64,000 nucleotides of DNA from contig JAVTLE010000021.1 of assembly GCA_033439295.1 (NCBI GenBank), positions 310,009 to 374,008 on the forward strand. The letters are read 5' to 3'. This stretch comes from Deuterostichococcus epilithicus (taxonomy: Eukaryota; Chlorophyta; Trebouxiophyceae; Prasiolales; Stichococcaceae). Below are positions 1 to 12,914 of the stretch, one piece after another. Numbering within the stretch: position 1 is the stretch's first letter; every line of letters starts with the position of its first letter. The translations under genes were made by a program, and so were the position numbers. The notes beneath the pieces were generated by a model. That model saw only the letters and a program-made list of their open reading frames with translations, ran no database searches and was not told the DNA's origin.

Positions 1-1067
1 GCAATGCTGTCCTGCAGCTGCCGCGGGTCTGTGCCGGCACCAATGTCAGCGCCCGAGGCGATGCGCCGCCACAAAGCAGCCTCTGTCAGGCTGCTGACGG
101 GCGCGCCCTCACCGGCGAGGCATACATTCGCCTGCAGATTGGAGACGTTGCTTCTTTGCAGTGTCCCCTGTTCTCCACTGCAGGATGTGAGCGTGCATGT
201 GAGTGATAAGAGTGCGGCGTAGCGAACAGGGCCGCAACAGATGCTCCAAGTGCGTAAATTCGGAACCTGCAATCTAAAACCTACTGAAAGTGATGCTGGG
301 GCCGTTGTGCAGCTCCACAACCTCCTCAGAACCACACTTGACCAACGCACCATGTCTTTGTAGATGCAAGTGCCGATCCAGCGCCAGAGGGCGGCACGGG
401 ACGCTTCACGGCTCGCTCATGTCAGCGCCGCACCACTGCGCCGCGTATGCCGAGCACGAATATTATGAGGGCGCCATGAAGCCGTTGCATGTATAGGGCA
501 AAATTGCAAGTGTCCGAAATCTGCAGCACGCCCGGTGCAAGTACAGACCATGTTTGTGAGCTAGCACCACTTGAAACCAGAGCTCCAACGTGCGCGATCT
601 TGCACGGGCTTGCTGTACAGTCTGAATCTGCTTTCGGAAGGCCCGTCTGGCCCCCGGCCGCAAGACGCTTCTGCGCAGACGCGGCTGGCGGGACGGACAC
701 CTACATATGCTTGCATGCCAAAAACATCATCACGCATGATGATTCGATTGGGAGCGGCAGCGCACGGAAGAGTTGAGTCGGACCCATAAGCAAATTGCCG
801 GTGACGACAGGCGGTGAGGGCGCCCGCGCCAGCTGGGCCTGCATCTTCTTGTAGGCCAGGCGTCAGTGCTGCAAGCTGATTGTGCGTGCATGATCAGACG
901 GATGGTTGCATCATACATGTGGAATGGATGACACAAGCACAGTGTCACATATTCAAATCCCCTTCGTCCAACGGACCCTCCGACAAGTGGAACGTGGAAC
1001 GGACTCGGGCTGGAGTCCAGGCGAATGCATGCAGGTTTCGAGATCGCTCCTTCACTTCTAGACCGAA
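1..1067. other. No supported gene
   Basis: Several short overlapping open frames occur on both strands, but none shows a family motif, a consistent exon phase or a convincing start context. The stretch may hold the 3' end of a gene to the left or the 5' untranslated region of the monooxygenase that begins at 1068. I see no RNA gene or repeat here. Confidence 0.5.
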
Positions 1068-3885
1068 ATGAGACTTGCAGGCGCTGTCCGCGTCCCCAGC
1101 CGGAACCGGCCCGTGGCCTGGCAGAGAGGGCCACGGGCCAGAATGCAACTTGGCACGGATGTCGTACCCAGACCGCGCGCCTGCGACGTCTTGATTGCCG
1201 GCGCGGGTCCCGGAGGACTGGCAGCCGCAATAAAGCTCGCTCAGCCCGGCCGCAAAATCTTGGTTCTCGAGGCAAGCCCCAGCGTCACGATGGCAGCTCC
1301 AGAGCGGGCCTTCAGCCTGGTGAGCCTGCCAGCACTCATTCCGGATGCAAACGAGCATGTACATGAAGCTTGGAGCCACTGTATCTACACGCTTTGAAAC
1401 AACGCGTGACAGCTGACGCTGTTTCGTGGGCCGCAGCTGACGCAGCAGCGTGCCTCAAAAGCACTCGGCTTCAAGCTGCGCGACCCCACTGAGGCAACCT
1501 TCGAGGGGAATTGGATTGAAGTGAGACATTTTAGAGTTCGGAAGCGTTAATGAAAACCTTACCAGAGCTTCCATGTCGATGCATGCCAAGCGCCACTCCC
1601 AGCATGCAAGCGCATGTTGTTCAAGCCACTCCACGCGGCCTACATCGTTTGCATCTCCGTCCATGCGCGTCATCGGGAGGTGTGTTGGCAGCGGGACCTC
1701 ATAAATCTGGGCATTCATGCTGGTCTGAACCTTCGCTGAGTTTGCAGGACCCGCGGCCTTGGGCGCCTATGGGACAGGAGGTTTGTGTCATGCCGGCCAT
1801 GGAGCACAACGTCCTGTGGACGGGGCGACACACGCTCTGCGCAGCGCTGCTGCAGTACATGGCACCCCAGCTCGCTGCCGGTGACATCGAAATCTGGTAC
1901 GGTGCCGGCATCAACGCTGGCGCCGTCGACCTGGCCGGCCGCTCGGTGACGGTGTCGACCAGAATCGGCGAGAACAAGGGCGCGGGCGGCGAGCGGCATA
2001 CTGTTCAGTATGGCCTGCTCGTGGGCGCCGACGGCAGGAACAGCCAAGTGCGGCAGGCCATGGCCGAGCAGGTCAGCAGCGCATTTGCAGCAAAGTCATG
2101 TCCTGTACCGATTGTGATCCTGGCTCTCAGTGCTGCGGCCAGCCGGTCACCATTCCGCCAGGCGTTCCACTGCGGATGATGGCGCCGCGCCGTCACCTCA
2201 ACTTCGTCTGTGACAGCGCAACACTCCTGCTTTCGGTTCTAACTATCCCCAATGTATGGCATGAGCTTTGCCTGCACTTTGCCTTGTCAGCTGCCTGCGT
2301 CTCGTCTTGTTCTCTGCAGGCATCATGGAAGCCATGAAACCGAGACAGCTCGCCAGCTGCGACGTGCAGGTGCCTGGGTTCGCTCACACAAGGGTGGACG
2401 GGCCAACGCTGTGCAAGACGTTTGACGGCATTCCCAACCTGGCGGCAGGCTCACGCAGGCCGCTGCTGCCAACTTCAACGGCTGATGGCCTGAGCACGCG
2501 CATCAAGGTGTTCACTGCGCTGGGCCGTACCAACCTGGGCGGCCTGACATATGCCGCACTCCGGCGGAACGCCGACGGAACGCTGCACTGCATCGTGTCT
2601 GTCCCCACTCCAACGCTCGAAAAGCCATGGACGCGCGAATTTGACAAGTGCGCTTTCCCCAACCTGCGGCGCTGCGCTGATGCCCGCGGTGCTGATTGAA
2701 CCGATGCGTCGTGATGCCACATACAGCTGCAGGTCCGGCCAGACTATGCCATCATTATTACTGATACCTAAGCAATCTCGGAAGAGCCGTTCCTGCCGCA
2801 TCAGGACCTGTCTCATACATAAGAGTTTGCGTCTATCGCAAGGGTCGAGAGGCCTTGTTTTCGCAACCCTGCAGCCCCGACATCATGGCTCAGGCCCTGA
2901 GAGGCATTGGCCTGCACGAGGATGCCGTGCAACCAGCGCTCGCGCAGCTGCAGGCCAAACCCTGGCAGGCAGCCGGCTGCTGGATCACCTGCTCGCACAT
3001 TGGCGCCCGCTCTGCCGTATTGCTGGGAGACGCCGCGCATGCCATCACCGCCGCGTGCGTGCTTGTCATTCCAACTGCATGCATCCCTGATGATGGCATA
3101 CTTTTTCCAATCGGAAGCAGCCCGCTGCAGTATGAGCAGGATCACATGCGAACTCTTGTGCATTCTGTAACGCTGGCTTGTGCATTCTGTAACGTTCGGA
3201 GTCATATAGTTTAGGAGCAGGACTAGGCGCCTGGGGCAACATATGAGAGCACACGTTCGTCCGGAATGAACAGTGACCTGCTGCAGGCTGGGCGAGGGCG
3301 CAAACTCGTCGATCGAGGATGCTGCCGTGCTGGCGGAGGCGCTGCAGCAGGTGCTGTCACGCAACGCTGGCGGCGCATCTGACATCGCAGCGGTGGCGCC
3401 GGCTGCCGCGCAGCTGTACGATGTGCGCCGCCTGCCGGAAGCGGAGGCGCTGGTGCGCCTGGACCGCCGCATGTGGGCGAGCTGGGGCAGCTTGGGGGCC
3501 GGTTGCCCTGAGTTCTGGGACGTCCTGAACCACCGGCTGATCAGGTGCGGCCGTCTTTTGTGCGAAAATGCGGTGGTTGCACATGGTGCGCTGGCCTCTG
3601 CGTGTGTCCTATTGTCTGTACATGTCCGCTGGTGAGCAGATTGCCTTGGATACCCGCTTGGGACCATCAAGACCTTCAGCTCGTCGATGTGACCATTGTC
3701 AAACATGTTGCTTGTTTGCATGCAGCGGACTGCTGACCGTGCTGACGCTGGGGAGGCTGCCGGGGTACCGCCTGCGCCTGCTGCAGACGACAGAGTCGTA
3801 CAGCAGGATCCTGGGCCAGCTGCGGCGCGATCGATTGATCATGGCGGCGGTGGTGGCAATGGTGATCATTTTCCTGCTGGCGTAG
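1068..3885 (+). CDS. FAD-dependent aromatic-ring monooxygenase, kynurenine 3-monooxygenase-like, tail-anchored
   Basis: This is probably an NAD(P)H-dependent flavoprotein hydroxylase. Exons read: 1068-1319, 1437-1520, 1748-2071, a middle exon near 2330-2650, about 2872-3054, 3287-3544 and 3726-3885. The first exon has an Arg-rich leader and then the Rossmann FAD site VLIAGAGPGGLAAA (about residues 41-54). Exon 3 ends its domain with LLVGADGRNSQVR, the DG motif of class A flavin monooxygenases. The exon near 2.9-3.05 kb carries LLGDAAHAITAA (GD motif), and the next begins LGEGANSSIEDA, where kynurenine monooxygenase has GQGMN..ED; the 3054/3287 junction keeps phase. The last exon ends in a hydrophobic helix (LIMAAVVAMVIIFLLA) right before TAG, which suggests anchoring in an outer organelle or ER membrane. 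The 2.07-2.33 kb junction is unresolved. The substrate is not provable; a related salicylate or phenol hydroxylase is possible. Confidence 0.75.
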
Positions 3886-4294
3886 CCGATGCGTCCGGGT
3901 GCATCAAAGGAGAAGATTGTGAGGCGGGTGCTCGACAGGGTTTCACCAACTCTCTGCAACAATGAACACAATATGCAAAACGCATGCAAAGCGAGCTGAA
4001 TACTCTGAGCTGGGATTGGGGCTTGACGGGACGAGGGATGACGACAGCGGCACCACTAATCTGCCACTAATTGATAGCTCGCCAAAGTTGCGGTTTGCAA
4101 CCTGCACGACTGACGTGCACCCACAAGATGTGCAAGCTCGATGAAGCGGGAACAGGCCGAGCCGTTGAAATAAACGCCATTAACGGTTGCATGAGGAGGC
4201 TGATCGGGTGGGCGCCCGAGTTGATCCGCCAGCCCGCACTTGTGCACTGCGGTACCTTGCCGCATCTCTGCGGCTCATCCGTGTATCACTTGCT
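3886..4294. other. Convergent intergenic region
   Basis: This separates the 3' ends of the plus-strand monooxygenase and the minus-strand F-box/LRR gene. I see no coding signal or repeat in it; it should hold both 3' untranslated regions. Confidence 0.5.
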
Positions 4295-7200
4295 TCACAC
4301 GTGGTGCACGTCAAGTCGCATGAAAGGGTGGGCGAAGTCCCGAGCCCCCGGCCAGCGCTGCCGGCTACGGTCAGTGAGCTTCAGCTGCCGCAGCAGCGGC
4401 ATGGCGCGCAGCGCATCCACGCCCCTGCAAGGCCAGCCCACCAGTGGGCGTCAGTGAGTGCCAGGATTTCTGGTGCGAGAGCATCAGTTAGCGGCAGGAG
4501 CCCAGAGACGGCATTGGAGGTACGAGTGAAGCACAGCTGGCATCACCTTGGCGTGGCGCCGGCGCAGTGTAGGAGATCCAGGACCATCAGTCTTGACAGC
4601 CGTGCGAGTTCTGCGAACCCCGTGTCGTTGGCGAGGTTGCAGGAGCGTAGGGTCAGCTCGGTGAGGTGCTGCAGGCCGCCTATTGCCCGCATGACCGCTA
4701 GCGGCAGCGGGCTGTGGTTATATATTCGGTCCAGGTGTAGCACCGCCAGGTGAGGCAGTCTGTACAGCGCCTGGAGACCCTCCGCAACACCCTGCAGTAT
4801 CCGGTGCAGACATGGAAGGAGAGGTGGGCCTGCCAGCCAAGGACATGTCACCGCGCCGGCCCGATCCGCAGACTTGTGGTCATCAGCGCTTCCTGCCACC
4901 CTCATGCAGCATCTCCTGACACAGGGGACAAGCACCAGATAGGAGGCCAAAGACGACAGCATGGAGTCCCCTCCACCTCGTATGCATCGTCGTCGTGGTC
5001 CCAGCACTTCAGTGCCAGGTTTGTCAGTTGCATCGCGGCCGCCACCTGCAGCAGATTGCCTGGGCGGCTGTATGCGAGGCGCCACTCCTGCAGCTCCGGC
5101 AGTGAGGCAAGGCAGCCGACGCCGGCGTCAGTAATTTCGCCCCATCCCAGATCGGCCGATGACATGTAGAGACGGCGCAGCCCCGTCAGGCAGCGCCGCA
5201 TCTCCTCGCAGGTCCTACGAAGTCATAAAGGCAAGTTAGACCCCTCTAGTTGGTGGAACTCCCGTCTGCGCCGCTGCGCACTGGCATCATCGGCTTCATT
5301 GGCATGCATGCCGGCAGTAACAACATGGTTTGGACTAAGCACGGCTCCATCAACACAACCAGGACAATTCAGAACTGGGTGACCCCTTCCACGCATGTAG
5401 GCATGTTCGGGATCAGGGGCTCTCCTCTGCAGCATGCCGCGCCCATGCAAGGTGCCCATCAAGCACGCACCTGCGGGTCGTGACCTCATGCGCCGAGTAA
5501 ATGTCCAGGCAGGTGAGTGAAGCGCCAAAGCGATGGCAGATGTCCCAGACGACATCTGATGACATGCGCATGGTGTCAGGCAGGTGCAGCTCCCTCAGGC
5601 ACGGCGACCACCCTCCTGTGATCCATTGCAGGTCGTCCATCCGGTCGTCCTGCACACATCAGGTCACCTCCTCAGCTCGGAGCACACAATGAAGTCACCT
5701 AATCAGTTCATCCATCTACTGAGCACAGATGAGCGTAAAGACCCGAGCACATGCAGCTGACAATGGCAGCCGCCATCCTCAGGCTGGGCAGTCACGGCTC
5801 ACAGCCTCCCCATGGCACGATATGCGCCGAAAGCATGGAAAGGTCTGCGAGCGAGGTGGTCAGCACAATGCCGGACAAAGAGCATGGTGGATGTCGTGTC
5901 GAACGCCACATCATCAAGGTTCGCACCTCGTCAGGGTGCTTGAGTGTCAATGCCGTCACATGCTTGTGGCCTGCAAATCCCGACATCCAGGCTGCGCCCC
6001 ACTTCCCCACTTCCCCAGTCACAGTGAGGTCCTCTAGACTCTTTAAGGCGCGCACTGCAGAGGCACCTGCTGCGGAAGTCAAGCAGCGTGGATCAGATAT
6101 GCTCCGGCCAACACAGAAACAGTAGCTGACCACAACAGTCAAGACGACCATCCTCAGCTGCCGAACGGAGCCAGTAGCAAGCCAGCCCAGCTATAAGCTG
6201 CACAGCAGAGAGAGGTATACCCCACCTCCGTCTTCGTCAGGAAGGTGCGAGGAGTCGAGCGCCAGTATCCTGAGCCCTGACAGGCCCGCCAGCGCCTGCT
6301 CAAATGCTTCCGGACCGAGCATAGGAATGTCTTCCAGCTGCAGTCTCGTCAGAGCTGCAAGGCCGCCAATGCCGGCGCCCCCCAGCTGCCAGCAGTGCGA
6401 GAGCTGCAGCTCGGCCAGCGCTGTGCAGGCACGCCCAATGTGATGCAAATCTGCGACGGAAGTGCCCAGTCTCTGAGCATGCCGCCTCTCATATGACATC
6501 GCCCTGTGCACCCGGCAGACTGTACGGGCAGGAGCAGTCGCCGGGCTGACATGACAAGTGATGCAGCTGCCGGTTTCTCTGCGGGGGTTATGCAGCAGCA
6601 GCTGCAACATCCGGCTGCTATGCGCGGGGAATCCTCAGAAGATTTCAGGCACCGGGCTGATCACACCCTGCAGCCCATCCCGAATGGCTGACCAGGCTGA
6701 CCAGGTAGGGAGTGCGCAAGATCGCAGGAGTGCACACCTGCATCCAGCACTGTCATGGTGTCCAGACCCAGGCGACGCAGGCCGGTGAGTGCACCCAGCT
6801 GCCCCAGAATTCCCCGGGCCGACAGCCGGACGCCGCAGAGTGACAGTGAGGTGAGGCGCGTGAGCCGCGCCACCCGCTCTACGTATGCCTCCTCGAGCTC
6901 AGGCACGGGCTGCCAGTGGACGGACGACAGGTGGAAGGGCGTTCCCAAGGTGAGGTCCTGTGCAGCATGATCATGGTCAGCAAATTTGCACCAAGGTCTC
7001 CATTCCAGTGAGCATACTTCAGCCCGGGCTACACCCTGAGGCGGGCAGCTGCCGTGCTGGGCATGTGTTCATGCCCGCCACTTGGCAGTCGGGTTTTCAC
7101 AGCTTACAGGCGTGCAGCAGACCCCTGCACGAGCTGGCGGTTGCTGAAACAATGCGCTGGTGTCGGTTACACATTGCAGATGCAGGCCGCCGCAACTGCC

Positions 7201-7919
7201 AGGTTCACCTGCAGCGCCGTCAGGTGAGTGAAGGCCAGCGCAGCTTGCGGCTCTCGCAGCCTGTGCAGCGCACCCATACTGGCGGGTCAAACCTTCCGAA
7301 AAGAAAGATGTGCATGCTCACTTTGCAGCAGCTGCACGCTGGCTGCATCTCCTTCGCTAGTGGCATACATGCCCGCATCTTCAACTGCCATGCAAGCAAC
7401 GGGAGCAGCAGCCGCAGCGGCAGGCTTCACGGCACATGACCCACCTCGAGAACTGCAGGTGCAGCCGCCGCAGCGGCATGTAGTTGATCACTTGCTGTAC
7501 CGCCTGAAGCGGTTCCTGGACCCCGGTCAACATCAGCGCAGAGCAGGCGCCAAACGCAGTGCAGGGCTCCGCGTTCTGAAGGGCGTGCAGCTCGAGGGGT
7601 CCTGTGAAAACATCCGCAAAGCTGCGGCGCCAGGCGCGGCAAGTCAGGCGGATGGCGGACAGCGCCACCGGATCGGAGTGCGCATCCCTGCAGATTAAGC
7701 GTGCACCGTTTTTATCAGTGTGATACTGTATGCGAGACGCTTTGGCTGAGTCCAACCAAATGTGGAAGTGCAGAGGCGAAAATGCAGGTGACCTCTCTGC
7801 GGGTAGAGTTGTGCGTTCTCACCTCAAGACCAGCTCGAGGATGAACACTAGCAGATCCTGCGGCAAGCTCTTGAAGCATGCATGCTCAGGGCTGCGGGCG
7901 CGCGCTGCAGCTGCAGTGC
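4295..7919 (-). CDS. F-box / leucine-rich-repeat protein
   Basis: A likely substrate receptor of an SCF ubiquitin ligase. The F-box is split by an intron: the exon ending at 7823 reads FKSLPQDLLVFILELVL, and the next exon (7445-7687) continues in phase with RDAHSDPVALSAIRLTCRAW, giving the usual LP..L...IL......L..LR..CR.W pattern. Later minus-strand exons, roughly one or two leucine-rich repeats each, lie near 6700-6945 (LTSLSLCGVRL, LRRLGLDTMTVLD), 6230-6480 (LAELQLSHCWQLGGAGI), 5800-6110 (ALKSLEDLTVTG), 5520-5655 (LRELHLPDTMRMSSD), 4960-5215 (LRRLYMSSADLGW), 4560-4880 (LTELTLRSCNL) and 4295-4440 (LLRQLKLTD). The last ends in TGA at 4297-4295. The repeats are the Cys/amphipathic, GALA-like type of algal and plant F-box proteins. 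The first exon with the start codon, upstream of about 7919, was not resolved, nor were all internal junctions. The target is unknown. Confidence 0.72.
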
Positions 7920-9837
7920 CTGCAGATCGCGTCAGCATGACTTCCGGCTTACAGTGGCCGGCTTGGGGTTTGCTGAATTTGTGGAGTCACACTGTGGGCT
8001 GCAGACGTATAATCGAGCTGAAGTTAGAAACTTATCGCGCTTGACCCTTGCCAATAAGGAACTGTTTGCTCACGTGCGTGCTGTGCCAAAGCACGAGGTA
8101 GGGTTTTAGGAGTCTGCCCCAGACAAGGGACAAAGCGGGGACCTTCAGACCTTGTGTGAGCCACTTGTGTGAGCGGGTGGCGAGGTGCCACCGGCAGAAT
8201 TTGCTGCCGCTGTGGGCAGCAGCCCGCCGGTGCATGCAGCTGCCGCCGCCGCAGACAGCATATGCACAGCAGACACTGCACCACCTCTCCACCTGGACCG
8301 GCCATGAGCCCGCGGCAATATCCTTCTCGCCGGGCTGGCGGTGTGCACAGCCACAGCCATGCAGCTCCTCGAGCTGGAAGCCGACCACCTTCTCAGCTCT
8401 CCTTCACGCCACGAATGGGGTGCTGCCCCTTGCCGCGGCGCCGGCGGCGGTCGCCGTGCGTGCGGAAGCTGCTGGCTGGCCCTGTGGCGCAAACTCAACG
8501 TCGCAAACAACCTCAAGCAATTCTGCTGTTGGCGCCTCGTTCTGGACTAGCTGCCGACGGCAGAGCGCCGGCACACAGCGGCGGCAACCCAGCGGAAAGC
8601 AAGTGGCGCCGGTACGCAGCAGCATGCTCCCGTCTTGCCTTGGGAACTGACCAACCCGGCACACGGCGGCGCTCAGCCATCCGTGGCTGCAGCGCCGCTA
8701 GCGATGCGCCGCAGCATGGCAGCGACGCAGCTACGTCTGTCGCACCACAGCAGCAGCAAACTTCTGCCCGCACGCACGTGCGCGTCGGGCGCCGCGGAAC
8801 ACGACGGGCGCCGGCGCCCTGCCGGCGGCAGCTGCAGCCCTGCCAGTGGCAACGTCCCAGCATGGCGGCGGTGCTGCTGCGGCGGCCGCCGCACTGCCCA
8901 GCAGCTGTCATCAGCCGCACGACGGTGCGCCCACGGCAGAAGCCGGCGGGCGGCGTCATGCAGTTACTGTCAATGCTGCCGGCAGTCGCCCTACCACCCG
9001 ATCGGGCCCGCCCGTGCTCGGCGAGCTGCATGCTTGCGGCGAGCTGAGGAGCCCAGGCTGCGTGCACCAATATGGGGCAGTGCATAATTGCCCTGCGCGG
9101 CGCAGTGGTCTGCTCCGCCTTCGAGGCCGAGCTGTGGGCGACCGTAGCAGCTGCCGCCGCAGCAGCAGCACTACTACTAGCTGCTGTTTCCACAGCGGCG
9201 GCGGCGGCGACAGAGCAGCAGCAGCAGCAGCAGCGGCAGCAGCGGCAGCGACTCTTCATTCTGAAGAGCAACTGGCACTCGAGACAAGCTGGAGTACAAG
9301 TCGTGTGCGGTGAACATTAGGCAGATCTGGCCTGCATGTGACTCTGATGAGAGATCTATGCGGCTTATATCACCTTTGACCATGGCAACATGGCGGCCGG
9401 CCCCGCCGACGGCCAAGCAGGCATCACGCACGGAGTGCTGCGGCTCACGAGCTCCATTGGCCTTGTCTTAAAGCTGTGTTCTGTTATGTTGTGCAGTACA
9501 GTCACATCTTGTCAGATAACATTACATTTTGCCAGCACACATGGAGTAGCCTCACACGCCTGGAACGGCTCAGTCGGAAGTTCTTTTGAAAGGGGAGCCA
9601 GCGTTCAACCGGCTCCCCGTTCAAAGGTGACGAGGGTGACCGTGTAATGCTGCCAGCCCCTCACAACATCACCCTTGTGTCAAGTTCATGCTGTGCCCTG
9701 GCGTGGAAGCACACTCGCGGCGTTCAGGCACTCGTGAACACTCAGCACAATCCTCTGCTCGCTCTGGAACACCAGCTGACATTCGGAAGCGCTTTGGCAA
9801 GCTTCGACGAGAACTGGGGACCACAGGAGCCGCCAGC
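7920..9837. other. Low-complexity region without a supported gene
   Basis: This lies between the F-box/LRR gene and eIF2-beta. From 8150 to 9320 it is very GC-rich, so open frames of 150-290 codons exist in several frames on both strands at once. They are made of Ala, Arg, Ser, Cys and Gln runs. I found no domain motif and no exon chain. The first exon of the F-box gene may lie in its left part. From 9320 to 9837 there is only ordinary sequence; the eIF2-beta promoter should be here. Confidence 0.5.
9214..9250. repeat. Imperfect CAG trinucleotide repeat
   Basis: About a dozen CAG/CGG triplets in a row. In the plus direction they would encode a Gln/Arg run and in the minus direction Cys/Leu/Ala runs. 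They sit in the low-complexity region with no supported gene. Confidence 0.8.
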
Positions 9838-12800
9838 ATGTCGGTGAGAAGCGCTGTTTCAGCGCGGCAGCAGGCTTTGCCAGGCCATTCGCACGTATTT
9901 GCAGCCTTCCAGCGTTGTTCGTAACCTCTGCGTATACCTTTTCTGTTCGACCATCGGGATGAAGATCCCCCCGGTTGTGAGTGGTGGATCTTTGAACCGA
10001 CTCCGAGCTGCAAAATCCTGACGTGCGTGGCTTGAACGCACACCTTGACAATGGTGCGCAGGGCGACGAGGCGGCGCCCAGCATCGCTGAGAAGCTGGAG
10101 GAGCTGAAGGGTGTGCAGACTGCAACTTACCTGACTCGCAGCTGCCCGCATACATGCTCTGGTCGGCCTGACGCAAGTTCTCATTGCTGTATCATTGACT
10201 GTGGATTGGATTCAGCACGCGCTTGCTGTGGTCCTCAACTCCAGTCACGTCACCTGCCGCAGTCGATGACACAGAGCTCAATCTGGGCGAGAAAAAGAAG
10301 AAGAAGAAAAAGAAGGTCGTCCTCGACGATGCGGTCAGTGCCACTTGCGGAGCGCCCTTTCTCCTGAATATACAAGGCATGTGTTATCCGCGCAGCCGCA
10401 ACAATCACGCACCAGCGCCCACACATTGCAGCTGCTTTCAAGCAGCTGCACTGACAAGAATTTGCAAACTTTGAAAATCTTTGCAAACTGCTGGTGGTGC
10501 AGGAGGGCATGCTCGGGGGGGAGGAGGGTGCGGGGGATGCTGCGGCGGCGGACGGCGCGACCGACCTGGACCTAGGCCTGACGAAAAAGAAGAAGAAGAA
10601 GAAGCCCAAGGTGTGGATCCGTGACTGCCGCTGCCAGTCCGTGGGCATTTAAGGTGTATGTACCGAGACCGCAATTTTGCCTATAGAGAGACTGCGAGTC
10701 ATGCGGTATTCCTTTTGCTGGAGCCAGTTGCAGTGACCATTGATGGCGAGAAGAGCATGCTACAGCGGGGTTACACAGCATTAGGCAGCTGAGAAGTTGA
10801 TGGCAGCCCGACGCCCGCGGCAAGAGGTTTTAAGGCTGCGGGGATGCGCAGCAGCCAGGGCTGGAGCCGGCGGTGCATGTCAGAGCCTTTGCCGGGCTCG
10901 CCCACACACGCCCGGCGCCGAAGCTGAGGCTGGAGCCCACTGATGCTCAGAGTCATGGCTGAGGCCCCCCACATGTCCCCACCCTGCAGCCAGCTAACGC
11001 AGCTTCTGGCGACGCGCTGGACTGTGGGACGGAGGGCGCCGGAAATGACAACACCGCTCAGGATCTCCTCTTTTACACAGCTGTTGCCTCGCAGCTTCAC
11101 ACCTCCTTTTCCCCAACCCTGCAGCGTGACGATGCGGAGTTTGGCGACGTTGTGGATGAGGAGGCGGAGGGCGGCGAGGGCGACGCCAAGGACAAGGCCG
11201 CTGCGGGGGGGTCGGGCCTGCCGTGGGAGGGCGACGACAAGCGCGACTACAAGTACGAGGAGCTGCTGGGTGAGCCTTTCCTAAAAGCTAAACCCTTTAC
11301 CCGCACTGTGTCACAACAAGGTGTCGCAAGCTGTCGCAGGCAGAGGAGCGACTTGCTGAAGAAAAGGGCGTTTGTACGAAACGGCTGCTCAGGCGCTGTG
11401 CGGCTGTTTCCAGCACACCCTGGTTGGACACACAAGACTTCATCCGCTGTCATGAGCTGCATTTTTTCTGTCCCTGGTTTCTGAACGTCTGCCTGGCGGC
11501 AGTGATGACCAAACGTATCATCAAATCCTGAGCGTGGGTCTAACTAGCCTGCACAAACTCGTGCTGAACCTTCATTGTTCTATCTCTGAGCCGCCAGCTC
11601 CTCTGATCCTCCCAGCGCGTGCTTGACCCACCCACCACAGCACCTCACTGTTGACTGATGTCTCGCTGCACGCGCAGACCGGGTGTTCGGCATCCTGCGG
11701 CAGCAGAACCCCAGCCTGACAGGCCGCGCCAGCCGCACACTGCTCAAGCCGCCACAGGTGAACTGGGCATGCCGTGCACAAGACGCCGACCCCCTGGCGG
11801 CTGTGCTCCGCAGCGCTTTCACTCATGATGAGCGTGTGTTTGCAGCTGCCCCTGCTCGTTCTCGGCACCGCCTGCTCGTTCTCGACACCAGCACCCGCAA
11901 GCCTGCGCAGCGCTGCAGGGCCGTGCAGGATGGCGGTGCAGCTCAGCTAGAATGTCCCACTTTGCGCAGGTGGCCCGGGAAGGCACGAAGAAGACGGTGT
12001 TCACCAACTTCCCGGAGCTGTGCCGCGCCATGAACCGCAGCCAGGAGCACTGCATGGCATTCCTGCTGGCGGTGCGCCCCAAAACCCTTATCCCTCACCT
12101 AGGCAGCCTGCCGGCCAAGCGCCCCCGCAGCACTGCTCTGGCGGCCAGGCCGCCTGCCTGCACGGCGGCGCTGCTCAGTTGCCTCTGTGCGTCCGGTCGC
12201 AACAGCGCATCATGGCTCCGCACAGGAGCTGGGCACAAGCGGAAACCTGGACGGGCAGCAGCGGCTGATCGTGAAGGGGCGCTTCCTGCCCAAGGGCTTC
12301 GAGAACGTCATCCGGCGGTACATGAACGAGTACGTGCTGTGCGCCAGCTGCAAGAGCCCCGACACGCTGCTCGACCGTGACGCAGGTCAGTTGGGACAGT
12401 CAGGACAGCCCCGTGTGAAGCATCGCTCCACCCCACGGCCCATGACGCCTGCCCGACTTGCATGCCCTGCTCTATGTCACGCCCTGGAAGGTTGCACGCC
12501 TCGACAGCATGATCATCGACAGCATGACCATCGCCAGCGCGGCCTGCGGTGCCTCCCGCAGGCAGCGGCATTATCACATGTGTTTCCTGCCACGCTGCAA
12601 CTTATGCAGCATGTCGGCGCTCACGGTCAGGCGCACTGACCACCTTTGGCCGTCTGCTGCAGGCACGCGCATCATGTTCCTACGCTGCCAGCAGTGCGGC
12701 GCCTCCCGCACAGTCGCGCCCATCAAGGTGACCATATGTTTGGCTAGCATCGCAATCTCCAGCTTACCAGACTGGCTTTATAGTCGGCACTGCTGGCAGC

Positions 12801-12914
12801 ATGCGAACTCTGTTCTGAGGTGTGCGCAGATGCACCGTGCGCCGAGCTGATCATGTGACATCTGCCTCGCAGGCTGGTTTCGTGGCAAGAACAACGCGCA
12901 GGCCGAAGACGTAG
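9838..12914 (+). CDS. EIF2S2: Translation initiation factor eIF2 subunit beta
   Basis: This is the beta subunit of the eIF2 ternary complex that brings initiator Met-tRNA to the 40S ribosome; it binds eIF5 and eIF2B. Ten exons close in phase: 9838-9843, 10062-10110, 10263-10333, 10503-10610, 11125-11269, 11678-11757, 11970-12071, 12226-12385, 12663-12727 and 12873-12914 (TAG), giving 275 residues, close to the plant length. The first exon codes only Met-Ser; splicing gives MSGDEAAPS, like the animal N-terminus. Two lysine blocks follow ([12 protein letters not shown] and [11 protein letters not shown]), which bind eIF5/eIF2B-epsilon. The conserved core includes [23 protein letters not shown] and [11 protein letters not shown]. 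The C-terminal zinc ribbon has CASC (exon 8) and CQQC (exon 9). Only two lysine blocks are visible, where animal proteins have three. Confidence 0.95.

Noticed and set aside
2813-3721. 302-codon minus-strand frame
   Set aside because: Antisense to the GD-motif and C-terminal exons of the plus-strand FAD monooxygenase, which has clear motifs.
8169-9271. Long frames on plus (292 codons) and minus (252 codons) strands considered as genes
   Set aside because: They overlap each other, are low-complexity Arg/Ala/Cys/Gln and show no motif or exon chain. Reported only as a low-complexity region.
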